From: Sphingomonas endophytica
GTDB lineage: Bacteria; Pseudomonadota; Alphaproteobacteria; Sphingomonadales; Sphingomonadaceae
Reading direction: 5' to 3'
Assembly: GCF_014199415.1 (NCBI RefSeq)
Contig: NZ_JACIJN010000003.1
Location: forward strand, 292,205 to 356,204
DNA length: 64,000 nucleotides
Shown: positions 30,274 through 39,623 of the stretch, piece after piece
Layout of the letters: the number at the start of each line of letters is the position of its first letter
Position numbering within the stretch: the stretch's first letter is position 1
Position numbers and translations under genes: made by a program
The notes under the pieces: generated by a model
What the model was told of the DNA's origin: nothing
Database searches by the model: none
The model's input: the letters and a program-made list of their open reading frames with translations, nothing else

Positions 30274-31527
30274 TCAGGCGGCGGGGATGTCGACCAGCCG
30301 CGGATGCGCGACCCAGTCGAAGTTCGGGTCACCGCGCATCTGCGTGCCGTTGCCCAGGTCGCCGCCGTTGCAGCTCAGCAGCTTGTTGATGCAATTGTCC
30401 ATCCACGTCTTCATGGTCTCGTCGTCCCACGCGCCCATCCAGTCGGCGTGGAAGGTCGAGCCCGGGCGCTTGACCGGCATGCCGGGCATGGCGTCCGACG
30501 CCAGCGACCAGGTCGAGGTGCCCGGCGACCATTCACCCGAGCGATCGAGGTTCTCGTCGACCGAGTACCACGCACCCAGCGTGAAGGTCGGGATGACATA
30601 GGGCAGATTGTCGGGGCAGCGCAGCTGACCGCGATCGTTCCACTTCGGATAGCCGACATGGCTGCGGTGGTCCGCGCTGTTCAGGTTCTTGCCGTCCCAG
30701 CAGTTCGGCCCGGCGACGATCGCGCCCAGCCGGTTACCGACCGGGCATTCCTTTGCCGCGGCGACGATGTCAGGGTACCACGCCTGCTTGCCGGTCGGGC
30801 CGTCGCAGTTGAAGTAGAAATGGTCGGCTTCACCGGTCGCCATGTTATAGCCGAAGATGTAGCGCATGCCACGCGGCAGCGCGACGCACGCCTTGCCCAT
30901 CTGCTGGCACTCCGGGCTGCTTTCCGGCAGGCGCTTGTAGTAGATCGACACGTAATCGGGGCGCACGACCTTGCCCTTGCCGTCCAGCATCGCCGGGATC
31001 CAGTAAGCGGACCGGTTCAGGATGTTGTTGCAGGTGCTGTCACCCTTGGTGCGCAGGCTGCCATAGGTCGAGAAGGCGTTCGCGGCAGTGTTGCCGAAGA
31101 ACTGGTGCAGGTGGCTCTTGCCCGGCTGCCCCGGAAACACGATCGGATCGTCGCGCAGCACCTGACCCGCGCTGCACATGAAGCGGAACGCGCCGACCAC
31201 ATCGGGGCGACCGGTGCTGGCGATCTCGCCGCTGCCCCACGACGGGACCAGCAATTTCTTCACATCGAAGTTCGAAGCGATCTTCTCGAGCTGGCCCTGA
31301 CCCGGCAGCAGCCCCTTGGTCACCGCACCCGGCACCGGCTCGATCGCCTTGCCGGGGCCACCGCCGGTAATCGTCGGCGGCAGCACGCCGTTGAGCTTTG
31401 CGGTCACCGGCGCGGCGATAACGGTCACCTTACTCGTGATCGCCTTGATAACACCTGCCGGAACGACGGCAGCGTAAGCAGTGGAGGCCGCCAGGATCAT
31501 GGCGCCCGAAATGACGATTTTGTTCAT
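30274..31527 (-). CDS. Secreted DUF1996 domain protein
   Basis: 417 residues from the ATG at 31527, beginning with a signal peptide (KIVISGAMILAASTAYA). The DUF1996 domain covers about residues 120-400, with HLHQFFGNT, AYWIPAMLDG, SADHRSHVGYPKW and STFHADWMGAWD. There are many His, Asp and Cys residues (DNCINKLLSCNGG). The domain is commonest in secreted fungal proteins; its activity is unknown. The region before the domain (about 25-110) is Pro/Gly-rich. Confidence 0.85.
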   Translation of the reverse strand: MNKIVISGAMILAASTAYAAVVPAGVIKAITSKVTVIAAPVTAKLNGVLPPTITGGGPGKAIEPVPGAVTKGLLPGQGQLEKIASNFDVKKLLVPSWGSGEIASTGRPDVVGAFRFMCSAGQVLRDDPIVFPGQPGKSHLHQFFGNTAANAFSTYGSLRTKGDSTCNNILNRSAYWIPAMLDGKGKVVRPDYVSIYYKRLPESSPECQQMGKACVALPRGMRYIFGYNMATGEADHFYFNCDGPTGKQAWYPDIVAAAKECPVGNRLGAIVAGPNCWDGKNLNSADHRSHVGYPKWNDRGQLRCPDNLPYVIPTFTLGAWYSVDENLDRSGEWSPGTSTWSLASDAMPGMPVKRPGSTFHADWMGAWDDETMKTWMDNCINKLLSCNGGDLGNGTQMRGDPNFDWVAHPRLVDIPAA

Positions 31528-31811
31528 CACAGTCCCTGGCGTTGTTGGCGTTCGTGGAACCCATGTTCCTTTCGAACGCTGTTTTTCGACCGGCACGGCC
31601 GGTGCCGCGCTGTAGAGACATGATTAGCGACAAAACCCTAACATAATCTAACACTTCTAGTTTATTTTCGTTAAGTGTTCGAATACTTAGGGGACCGCTT
31701 CAAGGATGCTGGTTACTTCCTGTTTACTTCATTTACCAGCACCCTAATTTCGGTTCGTCCCGCGATGCGCTCCCTCTGGCGCAGCAGCCACGCAGCGCCT
31801 ACCTCGACGGC
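31528..31811. other. AT-richer intergenic region between DUF1996 and msrC
   Basis: 284 bases separating divergent genes. The part 31620-31740 is much richer in A and T than the rest of the window and contains an inverted repeat aacactt (31650-31656) / aagtgtt (31673-31679). It probably carries promoters for one or both genes; I cannot assign exact elements. Confidence 0.4.
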
Positions 31812-32291
31812 ATGTACGACTTTCACATCGAAGCCGAATCAAAGCCGGCATTGTATCGCGAGCTGCTGGGCGCGCTCGACGCGCTGACCGCCGACGAGCG
31901 CGATGGTATCGCGAACATGGCCAATGCCGCGGCGCTGATCGCGCACTATCTGCCCGACCTGAACTGGTCCGGCTTCTATCGGCTGGTCGAGGATATGCTG
32001 GTGCTCGGGCCGTTTCAGGGCAAGGTCGCCTGCATCCGTATCCCGCTGGGCAAGGGCGTCTGCGGCACGGCGGCGGCGGAGCGGCGCACGCAATTGGTCG
32101 CCGACGTCCATGCCTTTCCCGGCCATATCGCCTGCGACGCGGCAAGCCGCTCGGAGCTGGTGGTGCCGATCGTCCGCGATGGCGCGCTGCTCGGCGTGCT
32201 CGACCTCGACAGCCCGTTGCCGGCGCGCTTCGATGAAGAGGATGCGCGCGGGTGCGAGCAATTGATGGCGCTGCTGGCCGCGCGGCTCTGA
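31812..32291 (+). CDS. msrC: Free methionine-(R)-sulfoxide reductase (GAF domain)
   Basis: Reduces free L-methionine-(R)-sulfoxide. 159-residue single GAF domain. The three redox cysteines are Cys74 (KVACIRIPLG), Cys84 (KGVCGTAA) and Cys108 (GHIACDAAS), with the same spacing as E. coli Cys84/94/118. ATG at 31812 gives MYDFHIEAES. A palindromic repeat follows the stop. Confidence 0.93.
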   Translation: MYDFHIEAESKPALYRELLGALDALTADERDGIANMANAAALIAHYLPDLNWSGFYRLVEDMLVLGPFQGKVACIRIPLGKGVCGTAAAERRTQLVADVHAFPGHIACDAASRSELVVPIVRDGALLGVLDLDSPLPARFDEEDARGCEQLMALLAARL

Positions 32292-32297
32292 ACACTT

Positions 32298-32381
32298 CGT
32301 CGCCCCGGACTTGATCCGGGGTCCCGCTTCAACAACGCCCGCCAAGAAGACGCGGGGCCCCGGATCAGGTCCGGGGCGACG
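32298..32381. repeat. Dispersed palindromic repeat, family 1
   Basis: Inverted repeat between the convergent msrC and M28 peptidase genes (cgtcgccccggacttgatcc ... ggatcaggtccggggcgacg). Confidence 0.75.
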
Positions 32382-32384
32382 AAA

Positions 32385-33680
32385 CTACTTCTTCTCGCGG
32401 CCCGCGAAGGTCACGAGGCTTTCCGCACCATTTGCGCCCACCGCCGCGACGCCGAAGAAATGATCGTCGACCGGCACGCCCGCGACGTCGAGGCTGGTGC
32501 CGGTCGCCTCGCGCGACTGTGTCCATGCCGCTGCATCGGCGCGCCGCCAGTAGATCTTGTAGCGCGTCGCCCCCGGCACCGCGGTCCACGTCACCTTCGT
32601 GTCATAGGACAACGCGCCCGAGATCGACGCGACCGGCGGCGCGGCGGGTGCGGCGGCGAGCCGCGCGATCGTCGCGACGTTGATCGCGGTGACCTTCGCC
32701 AGATAAGGGAAGTCCATCCCCTCGATCGTATCGGCATAGACGCGACCGTTTTCGGTGCGCACGTCTTGATGCTGGCGATCCCAGTTTTCCGCCGCGACCG
32801 AGAAGCGCACCGCCGGATAGCCCTGCTTCAGGAACGGCTCGTGATCGCCGCCGCGCCCGAAGCGGTCGGGGCGGCGGTCGACGAACACGCCGAACCCGCC
32901 GGGCAGCGTCCCCGCGATGCCGTCGATCGCCTTGGCGAGCGCGCGGCTCGGGCCGTCGTCCTCGCCGCCGACGCCGCGCCGCTCGATCGCCTCGACGAGC
33001 GATTCGCTGCTGCGGATGCCCTCGGAGAAGACCCGGACATAGCCGTCGATCGTCACCCCGCCCTGCCCGACGGTGTTGCCGACGATATCGTTGTTGAGCA
33101 TCGCATCGACCTGCCAGCCGCGGGCCCGTGCGGTCTCGGCGAGCAAGGTCGCGCCCCACAGCCCCTGCTCCTCGCCGGAAAAGGCGACATAGACGATGTT
33201 CGCCGCGAACTTCTCCTTCGACAGGATGCGTGCCGCCTCCAGCACCAGCGCGACGCCGCTCGCGTCGTCGTTCGCCCCCGGCGCGTCGCTGGTGACGTTC
33301 ATCACGTCGGTGACACGGCTGTCGATATGCGCGCCGACGATGATGTAGCGGTTGGGATCGTTGCCCTTCTGGACGCCGAGCACGTCCTCGATCACCACGC
33401 CGTCGGGCGCGCGTGGGCCGACGAAGCGCCGCGACAGCCGCTCGGTCGCGATACATCCGCCGCACGCGCGCGACAGCGAAGCGAACTCCCCCGCCACCCA
33501 GCTTCGCGCCGCGCCGATCCCGCGCTTCGGGTCGGTCGCCGACGACAGCGAGTGACGCGTGCCGAACGACACCAGCTTCTCGACCGTGGCACGCTGCCGC
33601 GCCGGCGACGGCGCCTCGCGCGCGGCGGCGGGGGTGGCGAGGAGCAGCGGGGCGGCGGCGAGCAACAGGCGATGGTTCAT
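32385..33680 (-). CDS. Secreted M28 family metallopeptidase
   Basis: 431 residues with a signal peptide (MNHRLLLAAAPLLLATPAAA). Zinc ligands of the M28 aminopeptidase fold are visible in order: GAHIDSR, GANDDASGVAL, FSGEEQGLWG, NNDIVGN and GGDHEPFLKQGYP. The last 90 residues (from about 340) look like a fibronectin type III-like domain (KVTWTAVPGATRYKIYWRR). Likely a periplasmic or secreted peptidase; substrate unknown. Confidence 0.92.
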   Translation of the reverse strand: MNHRLLLAAAPLLLATPAAAREAPSPARQRATVEKLVSFGTRHSLSSATDPKRGIGAARSWVAGEFASLSRACGGCIATERLSRRFVGPRAPDGVVIEDVLGVQKGNDPNRYIIVGAHIDSRVTDVMNVTSDAPGANDDASGVALVLEAARILSKEKFAANIVYVAFSGEEQGLWGATLLAETARARGWQVDAMLNNDIVGNTVGQGGVTIDGYVRVFSEGIRSSESLVEAIERRGVGGEDDGPSRALAKAIDGIAGTLPGGFGVFVDRRPDRFGRGGDHEPFLKQGYPAVRFSVAAENWDRQHQDVRTENGRVYADTIEGMDFPYLAKVTAINVATIARLAAAPAAPPVASISGALSYDTKVTWTAVPGATRYKIYWRRADAAAWTQSREATGTSLDVAGVPVDDHFFGVAAVGANGAESLVTFAGREKK

Positions 33681-33725
33681 GCCCCGCTTGTGGCGAGGGA
33701 ATCGCGGGCGCTCAAGCGATTGCGA

Positions 33726-34178
33726 TCAACTCAGCCGGTCGATCGCCTCCGCCGACAGCCCGCCCGGCACGATCATCAGCGGCACCGGCAGGGCGCCGAC
33801 ATCGGCCGCGAAATGGGTGACCAGCGCGCCGGGCGCGCCGTCGGCGGCCGCCCCAAGCACCAGCGCGGCGATCTGCGGATTCTCGGCGATCAGCGCGCGG
33901 ATCACCTTCGGTCCGTCGCCGCTGCGCACCGTGATCGACGGGCGCACCCCCGATTCCTCCAGCAGCGTCCCCGCCGCGCGCGCGACCAGTCCCTCGGCAT
34001 GGCGTTGCTGCTCGTCCTCGATCGTCGCCTGCACGCCGCCGAACGGGATGAACTCCTGCGGCGGCAATAGCGCGAGGATCTCCACCCCGCCGCCGGTCTT
34101 CACCGCGCGCCGCGCCGCGAAGCGCAGCGCGATCAGCGCCTCGGGCGTATCGTCGATCACGGTCAGATAGATGCGCAT
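33726..34178 (-). CDS. Universal stress protein (UspA family)
   Basis: 150 residues from the ATG at 34178, behind GGGGGG (MRIYLTVIDDTPEA). Single Usp domain; the C-terminal part has LVLGAAADGAPGALVTHF where ATP-binding members carry G2xG9xGS/T. The glycine spacing is only partly kept, so nucleotide binding is uncertain. It is divergent from pdhC. Confidence 0.85.
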   Translation of the reverse strand: MRIYLTVIDDTPEALIALRFAARRAVKTGGGVEILALLPPQEFIPFGGVQATIEDEQQRHAEGLVARAAGTLLEESGVRPSITVRSGDGPKVIRALIAENPQIAALVLGAAADGAPGALVTHFAADVGALPVPLMIVPGGLSAEAIDRLS

Positions 34179-34315
34179 CCATGCCCCCCTTTTTCGCCAA
34201 GTGTATCGGTCGCGCCCGCCTGCGCCAAGCACATGAGACAGGGCGACGGGCTTGACCGTACGGCGCGCGTCCGCAAGAGACGGGCGCCTGTCCCACGAGC
34301 CTCTCGAGGATCACG

Positions 34316-35635
34316 ATGCCGATCGAAATCAAGATGCCTGCCCTGTCGCCGACGATGGAGGAGGGCACGCTGGCCAAATGGCTCGTGAAGGAAGGCGATA
34401 CCGTCAAGGCCGGCGACATCATGGCCGAGATCGAGACCGACAAGGCGACGATGGAGTTCGAGGCGGTTGACGAAGGCGTGATCTCGAAGATCGCGGTCGC
34501 GGAAGGGTCGGACGGCGTGAAGGTCGGCACGGTCATTGCGCTGCTGCTCGCCGATGGCGAGGAAGAGGGTGAGAGCACCCCCGCCCCCGCCGCCAAGGAG
34601 AGCGAGTCCAAGCCGTCGCCCGCCGACCCGAACAAGACCGGCACCGAGGCGCAGCCCGCCAAGGAAGACGTCCGCGACCACGGCAAGCCCGCCGATCCGA
34701 AGCCCGCTCCTGCCCGTCAGGACGGCGACCGCGTCAAGGCGAGCCCGCTCGCGCGCCGTCTCGCCGCCGACAAGGGCGTCGACCTGTCGGGCGTGAAGGG
34801 CAGCGGCCCGAACGGCCGGATCGTCAAGGCCGACGTCGATGGCGCGCAGCCGGGGAAGGCGTCCGCGCCGGCCGCCGCCGCGAGCAGCGCGGCCCCCGCG
34901 GCATCGCCCGCCCCCGCGCCGACCCCGGCGGAGGTGCCCGACATCCCGCACGAGCTGACCAAGCTCACCAACATGCGCAAGACGATCGCGCGCCGCCTGA
35001 CCGAATCGAAGCAGCAGGTGCCGCACATCTACCTCACGGTCGACGTGCAGCTCGACAAGCTGCTCAAGCTGCGTGGCGATCTCAATGCCGGGCTCGAATC
35101 GCGCGGCGTGAAGCTGTCGGTCAACGACCTGCTCATCAAGGCGCTCGCCGTCGCGCTGATCCAGGTGCCGAAGTGCAACGTGATGTTCACCCCGGACCAG
35201 CTCGTCAGCTTCCAGCGCGCGGATATCTCGGTCGCGGTGTCGACCCCGGACGGGCTCATCACCCCGGTCATCACCGAGGCGGATACCGCCTCGCTGTCGA
35301 GCATCTCGACGCGCATGAAGGACCTTGCCGCGCGCGCGCGTGACAAGAAGCTGAAGCCGGAGGAATTCACCGGCGGCACCGCGTCGATCAGCAACATGGG
35401 CATGTTCGGGATCAAGCAGTTCGAGGCGGTGATCAACCCGCCGCAGGGCATGATCCTCGCGGTCGGCGCGGGTGAGAAGCGCCCGTGGGTGCTGGGTGAC
35501 GGTTCGCTCGGCGTCGCGTCGATCATGTCGGCGACCGGCAGCTTCGATCACCGTGCGATCGACGGCGCGGACGGTGCGCAGCTGATGAAGGCGTTCCGCG
35601 AGCTGGTCGAGAACCCGCTGGCGATGCTCGCCTGA
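34316..35635 (+). CDS. pdhC: Pyruvate dehydrogenase E2, dihydrolipoamide acetyltransferase
   Basis: Core enzyme of the pyruvate dehydrogenase complex, transferring acetyl from lipoate to CoA. 439 residues: lipoyl domain 1-78 with the lipoylated lysine in [10 protein letters not shown], a Pro/Ala/Lys linker, a peripheral-subunit-binding domain near 142-178 ([20 protein letters not shown]), a second Ala/Pro linker, and the catalytic domain from about 212 with the active-site motif [11 protein letters not shown]. No E1 genes are in the window; lipoamide dehydrogenase is two genes downstream. Confidence 0.95.
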   Translation: MPIEIKMPALSPTMEEGTLAKWLVKEGDTVKAGDIMAEIETDKATMEFEAVDEGVISKIAVAEGSDGVKVGTVIALLLADGEEEGESTPAPAAKESESKPSPADPNKTGTEAQPAKEDVRDHGKPADPKPAPARQDGDRVKASPLARRLAADKGVDLSGVKGSGPNGRIVKADVDGAQPGKASAPAAAASSAAPAASPAPAPTPAEVPDIPHELTKLTNMRKTIARRLTESKQQVPHIYLTVDVQLDKLLKLRGDLNAGLESRGVKLSVNDLLIKALAVALIQVPKCNVMFTPDQLVSFQRADISVAVSTPDGLITPVITEADTASLSSISTRMKDLAARARDKKLKPEEFTGGTASISNMGMFGIKQFEAVINPPQGMILAVGAGEKRPWVLGDGSLGVASIMSATGSFDHRAIDGADGAQLMKAFRELVENPLAMLA

Positions 35636-35646
35636 GGCACCGGCGC

Positions 35647-35859
35647 GTGGCGCAGATGGAGCTGGGCGCGGACAAGCGCGAGTTCGCGTGGAGCGCCTTG
35701 TCGCTCGGCGTGACCGCTTTGGTCTTCAAGGGCGCGGCGTGGAGCTATCCGCAGGGCGCCGACACGATCTGGCTGGTCGGCGCGGCGACATTGGTCGCGG
35801 TCGGCCTGCTCGGCGCGCGCGACATCTGGCGCGTGCGCCGCGAAGGAGCCGCCGCATGA
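35647..35859 (+). CDS. Small membrane protein, unknown function
   Basis: 70 residues from a GTG at 35647 (or 67 from the ATG at 35656). Two hydrophobic helices (about 14-30 and 40-58) and a basic C-terminal tail. Not recognised. It sits 11 bases after pdhC, and its TGA overlaps the ATG of the thioesterase gene as ATGA, so it is translated as part of this operon. Confidence 0.6.
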   Translation: MAQMELGADKREFAWSALSLGVTALVFKGAAWSYPQGADTIWLVGAATLVAVGLLGARDIWRVRREGAAA

Positions 35860-36242
35860 GCGCTACCGAACCGCAACAGGCCCCGACGATCCGCGTCTCG
35901 GCAATGCCCGCCGACGCCAATGCGTATGGCGACATCTTCGGCGGGTGGCTGATGAGCCTGATGGACTCGGCCGCCGGGCTGACCGCGGCGCGGCGCGCCC
36001 GCGGGCGCGCGGTGACGATCGCGATGGACGGGATGCAATTCCACGCCCCCGTCCATGTCGGCGACGAAGTGTCGGTCTACACGCAGATCGAGCGCGTCGG
36101 GCGCACCTCGATCGCGATCCAGGTCGAAAGCTGGGCGCGCGACCGCCACGGTGAGGAATCGCGCAAGGTGACCGAAGCGCGCTTCACCTTCGTCGCGATC
36201 GACGAGGACCGCCGCCCGCGCGAAGTGCCTACGGCGGCGTAA
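35856..36242 (+). CDS. Acyl-CoA thioesterase, hotdog fold (YciA-like)
   Basis: 128 residues from the ATG at 35856. It has the hotdog-thioesterase motif DANAYGDIFGGWLMSLMDSA and the segment MQFHAPVHVGDEVSVYTQIE typical of YciA-type enzymes, which hydrolyse a broad range of acyl-CoAs. Placed between the E2 and E3 genes, it may buffer CoA esters; this is inference. Confidence 0.88.
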   Translation: MSATEPQQAPTIRVSAMPADANAYGDIFGGWLMSLMDSAAGLTAARRARGRAVTIAMDGMQFHAPVHVGDEVSVYTQIERVGRTSIAIQVESWARDRHGEESRKVTEARFTFVAIDEDRRPREVPTAA

Positions 36243-36302
36243 GGATTTTGCGGGCCGCTGTGCCCGTGGTGACAACAGGGGCTGCGGCCCGGGAGTGGTT
36301 AC

Positions 36303-37697
36303 ATGGCTGACACCTACGACCTTATCGTTCTCGGCTCCGGCCCCGGCGGCTATGTCGCCGCGATCCGCGGCGCACAGCTCGGCCTGAAGGTCGCGATCGT
36401 CGAGCGCGAGCGGCTCGGCGGGATCTGCCTCAACTGGGGCTGCATTCCGACCAAGGCGCTGCTGCGCACGTCGGAAATCTATCACTACATGACGCACGCG
36501 GGCGATTACGGGCTCAAGGCCGACAACATCGGCTTCGACCTCGCCAAGATCGTCGACCGCAGCCGCAAGGTCTCCGGCCAGCTCAACGCCGGCGTCAAGG
36601 GCCTGATGAAGAAGAACAAGATCACCGTGGTCGAAGGCTTCGGCACGATCACGGCGAAGGGCAAGCTGTCGGTCAAGCAGGGCAACGGCACGGTCGACCT
36701 CGAAGCCAAGCACATCCTCGTCGCGACCGGCGCGCGCGCCCGCGACCTGCCGTTCGCCAAGGCCGACGGCAAGCGGATCTGGACCTATCGCCACGCGATG
36801 GTGCCCGAAGTGATGCCGACCAAGCTGCTGGTGATCGGCTCGGGCGCGATCGGCGTCGAGTTCGCGAGCTTCTACAACGACATGGGCGCGGACGTGACGA
36901 TCGTCGAGATGCTGCCGCGTATCCTGCCGGTCGAGGACGAGGAAGTCAGCGCCTTCATGGAGAAGCGGCTGACCAAGGACGGGATCAAGATCGTCACCGG
37001 CGCTGCGCTCGAGAAGATCGACACCGGCGCGGACGGCGTGAAGGCGACGATCAAGGGCAAGGACGGCAAGTCCACGACCGAGGACTATAGCCACGTCATC
37101 GTCGCGATCGGCATCGTCCCGAACACCGAGGAGATCGGGCTCGAGAAGCTCGGCGTCACCACCGAGCGCGGCCATATCAAGGTCGACGGCTTCGGCCGCA
37201 CCAATGTCGAGGGCATTTACGCGATCGGCGACGTGACCGGCGCACCGTGGTTGGCGCACAAGGCGAGCCACGAGGGCATCGTCTGCGTCGAGAAGCTGGC
37301 CGGCGGCAACCCGCATCCGTTCGAGACGTGGAACATCCCGGGCTGCACCTACAGCCGCCCGCAGGTGGCGAGCGTCGGGCTGACCGAGGCGAAGGCGAAG
37401 GAAGCCGGCCGCGACATCAAGGTCGGCAAATTCCCGTTCATCGGCAACGGCAAGGCGATCGCGCTCGGTGAGGCGGACGGCTTCATCAAGACCGTCTTCG
37501 ACGCCAAGACCGGCGAGCTGCTCGGCGCGCACATGGTCGGCGCGGAAGTCACCGAGCTGATCCAGGGCTATGTCGTCGCGCGCCAGCTCGAGACGACCGA
37601 GCACGAGCTGATGGAGACGGTGTTCGCGCACCCGACGCTCAGCGAAATGATGCACGAAAGCGTGCTCGGCGCCTACGGCCGCGCGATCCACTTCTAG
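36303..37697 (+). CDS. lpdA: Dihydrolipoyl dehydrogenase (E3)
   Basis: FAD- and NAD-dependent enzyme reoxidising dihydrolipoate in 2-oxoacid dehydrogenase complexes. 464 residues: FAD motif VLGSGPGGYVAAIRGAQLG, redox-active disulfide GGICLNWGCIPTKAL, NAD motif VIGSGAIGVEFASF, and the C-terminal His-Glu pair in FAHPTLSEMMHE. The ATG at 36303 is 60 bases after the thioesterase. Confidence 0.97.
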   Translation: MADTYDLIVLGSGPGGYVAAIRGAQLGLKVAIVERERLGGICLNWGCIPTKALLRTSEIYHYMTHAGDYGLKADNIGFDLAKIVDRSRKVSGQLNAGVKGLMKKNKITVVEGFGTITAKGKLSVKQGNGTVDLEAKHILVATGARARDLPFAKADGKRIWTYRHAMVPEVMPTKLLVIGSGAIGVEFASFYNDMGADVTIVEMLPRILPVEDEEVSAFMEKRLTKDGIKIVTGAALEKIDTGADGVKATIKGKDGKSTTEDYSHVIVAIGIVPNTEEIGLEKLGVTTERGHIKVDGFGRTNVEGIYAIGDVTGAPWLAHKASHEGIVCVEKLAGGNPHPFETWNIPGCTYSRPQVASVGLTEAKAKEAGRDIKVGKFPFIGNGKAIALGEADGFIKTVFDAKTGELLGAHMVGAEVTELIQGYVVARQLETTEHELMETVFAHPTLSEMMHESVLGAYGRAIHF

Positions 37698-37748
37698 GAC
37701 ACAGGTGCCGACCGGATCGGCGCTTTCGTCGATCCTGACCCACACCAT

Positions 37749-37832
37749 CGTCGCCCCGGATTAGATCGGGGTCCCGCTTTTTCTTGGCAACAGCAGAGAG
37801 AAGCGGGATCCCGAATCAAGTCCGGGATGACG
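37749..37832. repeat. Dispersed palindromic repeat, family 1
   Basis: Inverted repeat cgtcgccccggattagatcg ... caagtccgggatgacg, about 50 bases after lpdA. The following 250 bases to 38086 contain no feature I can support. Confidence 0.75.
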
Positions 37833-38086
37833 GGTGGGGCAGATGATCGATCCTTAGCGGCGGCACGGTGGACGGGTAGGTCGATGCGAGCCCGCCTCTT
37901 GACCACGACCCCAGCAACGCGGGTCGGATCGCGTCGAATAGCGACAAGGCGCCGGCCTCGCTTCGACGCGAAGGCAGCACGATCGGCACCATCGCGAGCG
38001 CATGAAACGATCCCGCACATGCAGGCACAGTGCCGGCGTGCGTCGCCGCACTCGCAATGCCCGAGCGGCGTGACTATCCCGATCCG

Positions 38087-39544
38087 ATGATGCCCGAGCG
38101 ACCGCGCCGACTCATCGATCCGGGCCGCCCTCACCTCGTCGCCGGCGCGCTCCTCTTCGCGGCGTCGCTCGCGCTGTTCTGGCCGGGCTATGCCGAATAC
38201 GACACGCTGCGCCAGTATGAGCAGGTCGTCTCGAACCAGCTCGACGACTGGCACCCCCCGATCATGGCCCGTCTCTGGCAAGCGTTGCTGCCGCTCGGTC
38301 ACGGCACCGCGCCGCTGCTCGCGGTGCAGCTCGCCGGTTACTGGCTCGGCCTCGCGCTGATCGCGGACGCGCTCACCGCGATCGGCAGGCGCCGCGCCGG
38401 TTGGGCGGTCCTCGCCGCGGGATTGCTCCCGCCGCTGCTCGGCTGGCAAGGCGTGGTCCTCAAGGACGCGCAACTGGTCGGCGCGGCGCTCGCCGCGACC
38501 GGGCTGATCGCGCGCTATCGTCTCCGCGACCGGCCGGTGCCGGGCGCGATCGGCGCAGGCGCGGCGCTGCTGTTCGGCTATGCGCTGCTGGTCCGCGCCA
38601 ATGCGGTGTTCGCGCTCGCGCCGCTGATCGCCGCGCTCGCTCCTGTCCGCCGTCCGGCAGCGCAATTCGGCGCGGCGATCACCATCGTCGCGGCGGTGCT
38701 CGCGCTGTCCGGCACGATCAACCATCGCCTGCTCGGCGCGGCGCCGAGCGACGTCACCTCGACCCAGCCGCGCTACGACCTCGCGGGCATCGCCGTGCGC
38801 ACCCGCGACGCGGGGGTCGCGGCTTTGCCCGCCGGTACCGGCGCGACCCTGCGCGCGGCGCAATGCGTCACGCCTTATTTCTGGGATCCGCTCGGCGACA
38901 CGCCCGCCTGCGTCGCCGCGCTGGCACCGCTCGCGACCCGGTCGCCGGGCACGCTCTATCGCCAGCTCGCCGTCGCGGCGCTTCGTCATCCGGCCGCGTA
39001 TCTGGCGCAGCGCGTCGCCCATCTGAACATGACATGGCGGTGGCTGGTCCCCGCGCATCTGCCCGGCGCCGCGCCGCCGACGCGCAGCGAGCCCAATGCC
39101 GCGGGGATCGCCAGCCCCGGTCGCGCCGCGGCGGCGTGGCAGACGCTCGCCGGCGGGATGGTCCGCACCCCGCTCGGCTGGCCGTTCGCGTGGATGATCG
39201 CCGCGCTCCTGCTGCTGGCGGGCGCCGGCCGCGCGCCGCGCGGTCCGGCGCGCCGCCTCGCGCTGGGGCTGCTCGCCTCGGCGCTGGCGCTGGAGGCGAG
39301 CTTCGCGGCGATCTCGATCGCGGCCGACCTCCGCTATCATCTCTGGCCGATGCTCGCGACCGCATTGGCGGGCGTGTTGCTCATCGAGCGCCCGCCGTCA
39401 CGGCGCGCCACGCGCCTCGCCGGCGGCATCGCGCTGCTGCTCGGCACGCCAGCGCTCGTCGCACGCGCGGGCTTCGCCGACCCGCCGCAGGAATATGACG
39501 CGCTGCTCCGCTGGACGCCGCCCGTGGCGCTGTTGCCACGCTGA
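38087..39544 (+). CDS. Polytopic membrane protein, GT-C glycosyltransferase-like
   Basis: About 485 residues with ten or more hydrophobic helices. After the first helix the loop YAEYDTLRQYEQV ... DDWHPPIMARLWQ, and later LGWQGVVLKDAQLVGAAL, resemble putative GT-C membrane glycosyltransferases of unknown substrate; acidic residues after TM1 and in the KDAQ loop fit that fold. A large extracytoplasmic loop (about residues 225-330) carries two cysteines (AAQCVTPYF, TPACVAAL). Start uncertain: ATG 38087, 38090 or 38057; no strong ribosome site. No partner genes indicate a pathway. Confidence 0.65.
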   Translation: MMPERPRRLIDPGRPHLVAGALLFAASLALFWPGYAEYDTLRQYEQVVSNQLDDWHPPIMARLWQALLPLGHGTAPLLAVQLAGYWLGLALIADALTAIGRRRAGWAVLAAGLLPPLLGWQGVVLKDAQLVGAALAATGLIARYRLRDRPVPGAIGAGAALLFGYALLVRANAVFALAPLIAALAPVRRPAAQFGAAITIVAAVLALSGTINHRLLGAAPSDVTSTQPRYDLAGIAVRTRDAGVAALPAGTGATLRAAQCVTPYFWDPLGDTPACVAALAPLATRSPGTLYRQLAVAALRHPAAYLAQRVAHLNMTWRWLVPAHLPGAAPPTRSEPNAAGIASPGRAAAAWQTLAGGMVRTPLGWPFAWMIAALLLLAGAGRAPRGPARRLALGLLASALALEASFAAISIAADLRYHLWPMLATALAGVLLIERPPSRRATRLAGGIALLLGTPALVARAGFADPPQEYDALLRWTPPVALLPR

Positions 39545-39623
39545 GTCAAAATCGTGCGGTGACGGCGCGCCTTTTTCGGGACGGGCGCGTTGTGCCGCTC
39601 GTGAAACGTTCTGCCCTTCCCGC

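Noticed and set aside
35745..37748. Open frame of about 667 codons antisense to the thioesterase and lpdA
   Set aside because: Shadow of lpdA and its neighbour; composition-driven, no ribosome site and no motifs.
37816..38090. Small frames on both strands after lpdA
   Set aside because: They overlap each other and a palindromic repeat, have no ribosome site or hydrophobic pattern, and look like chance open frames.
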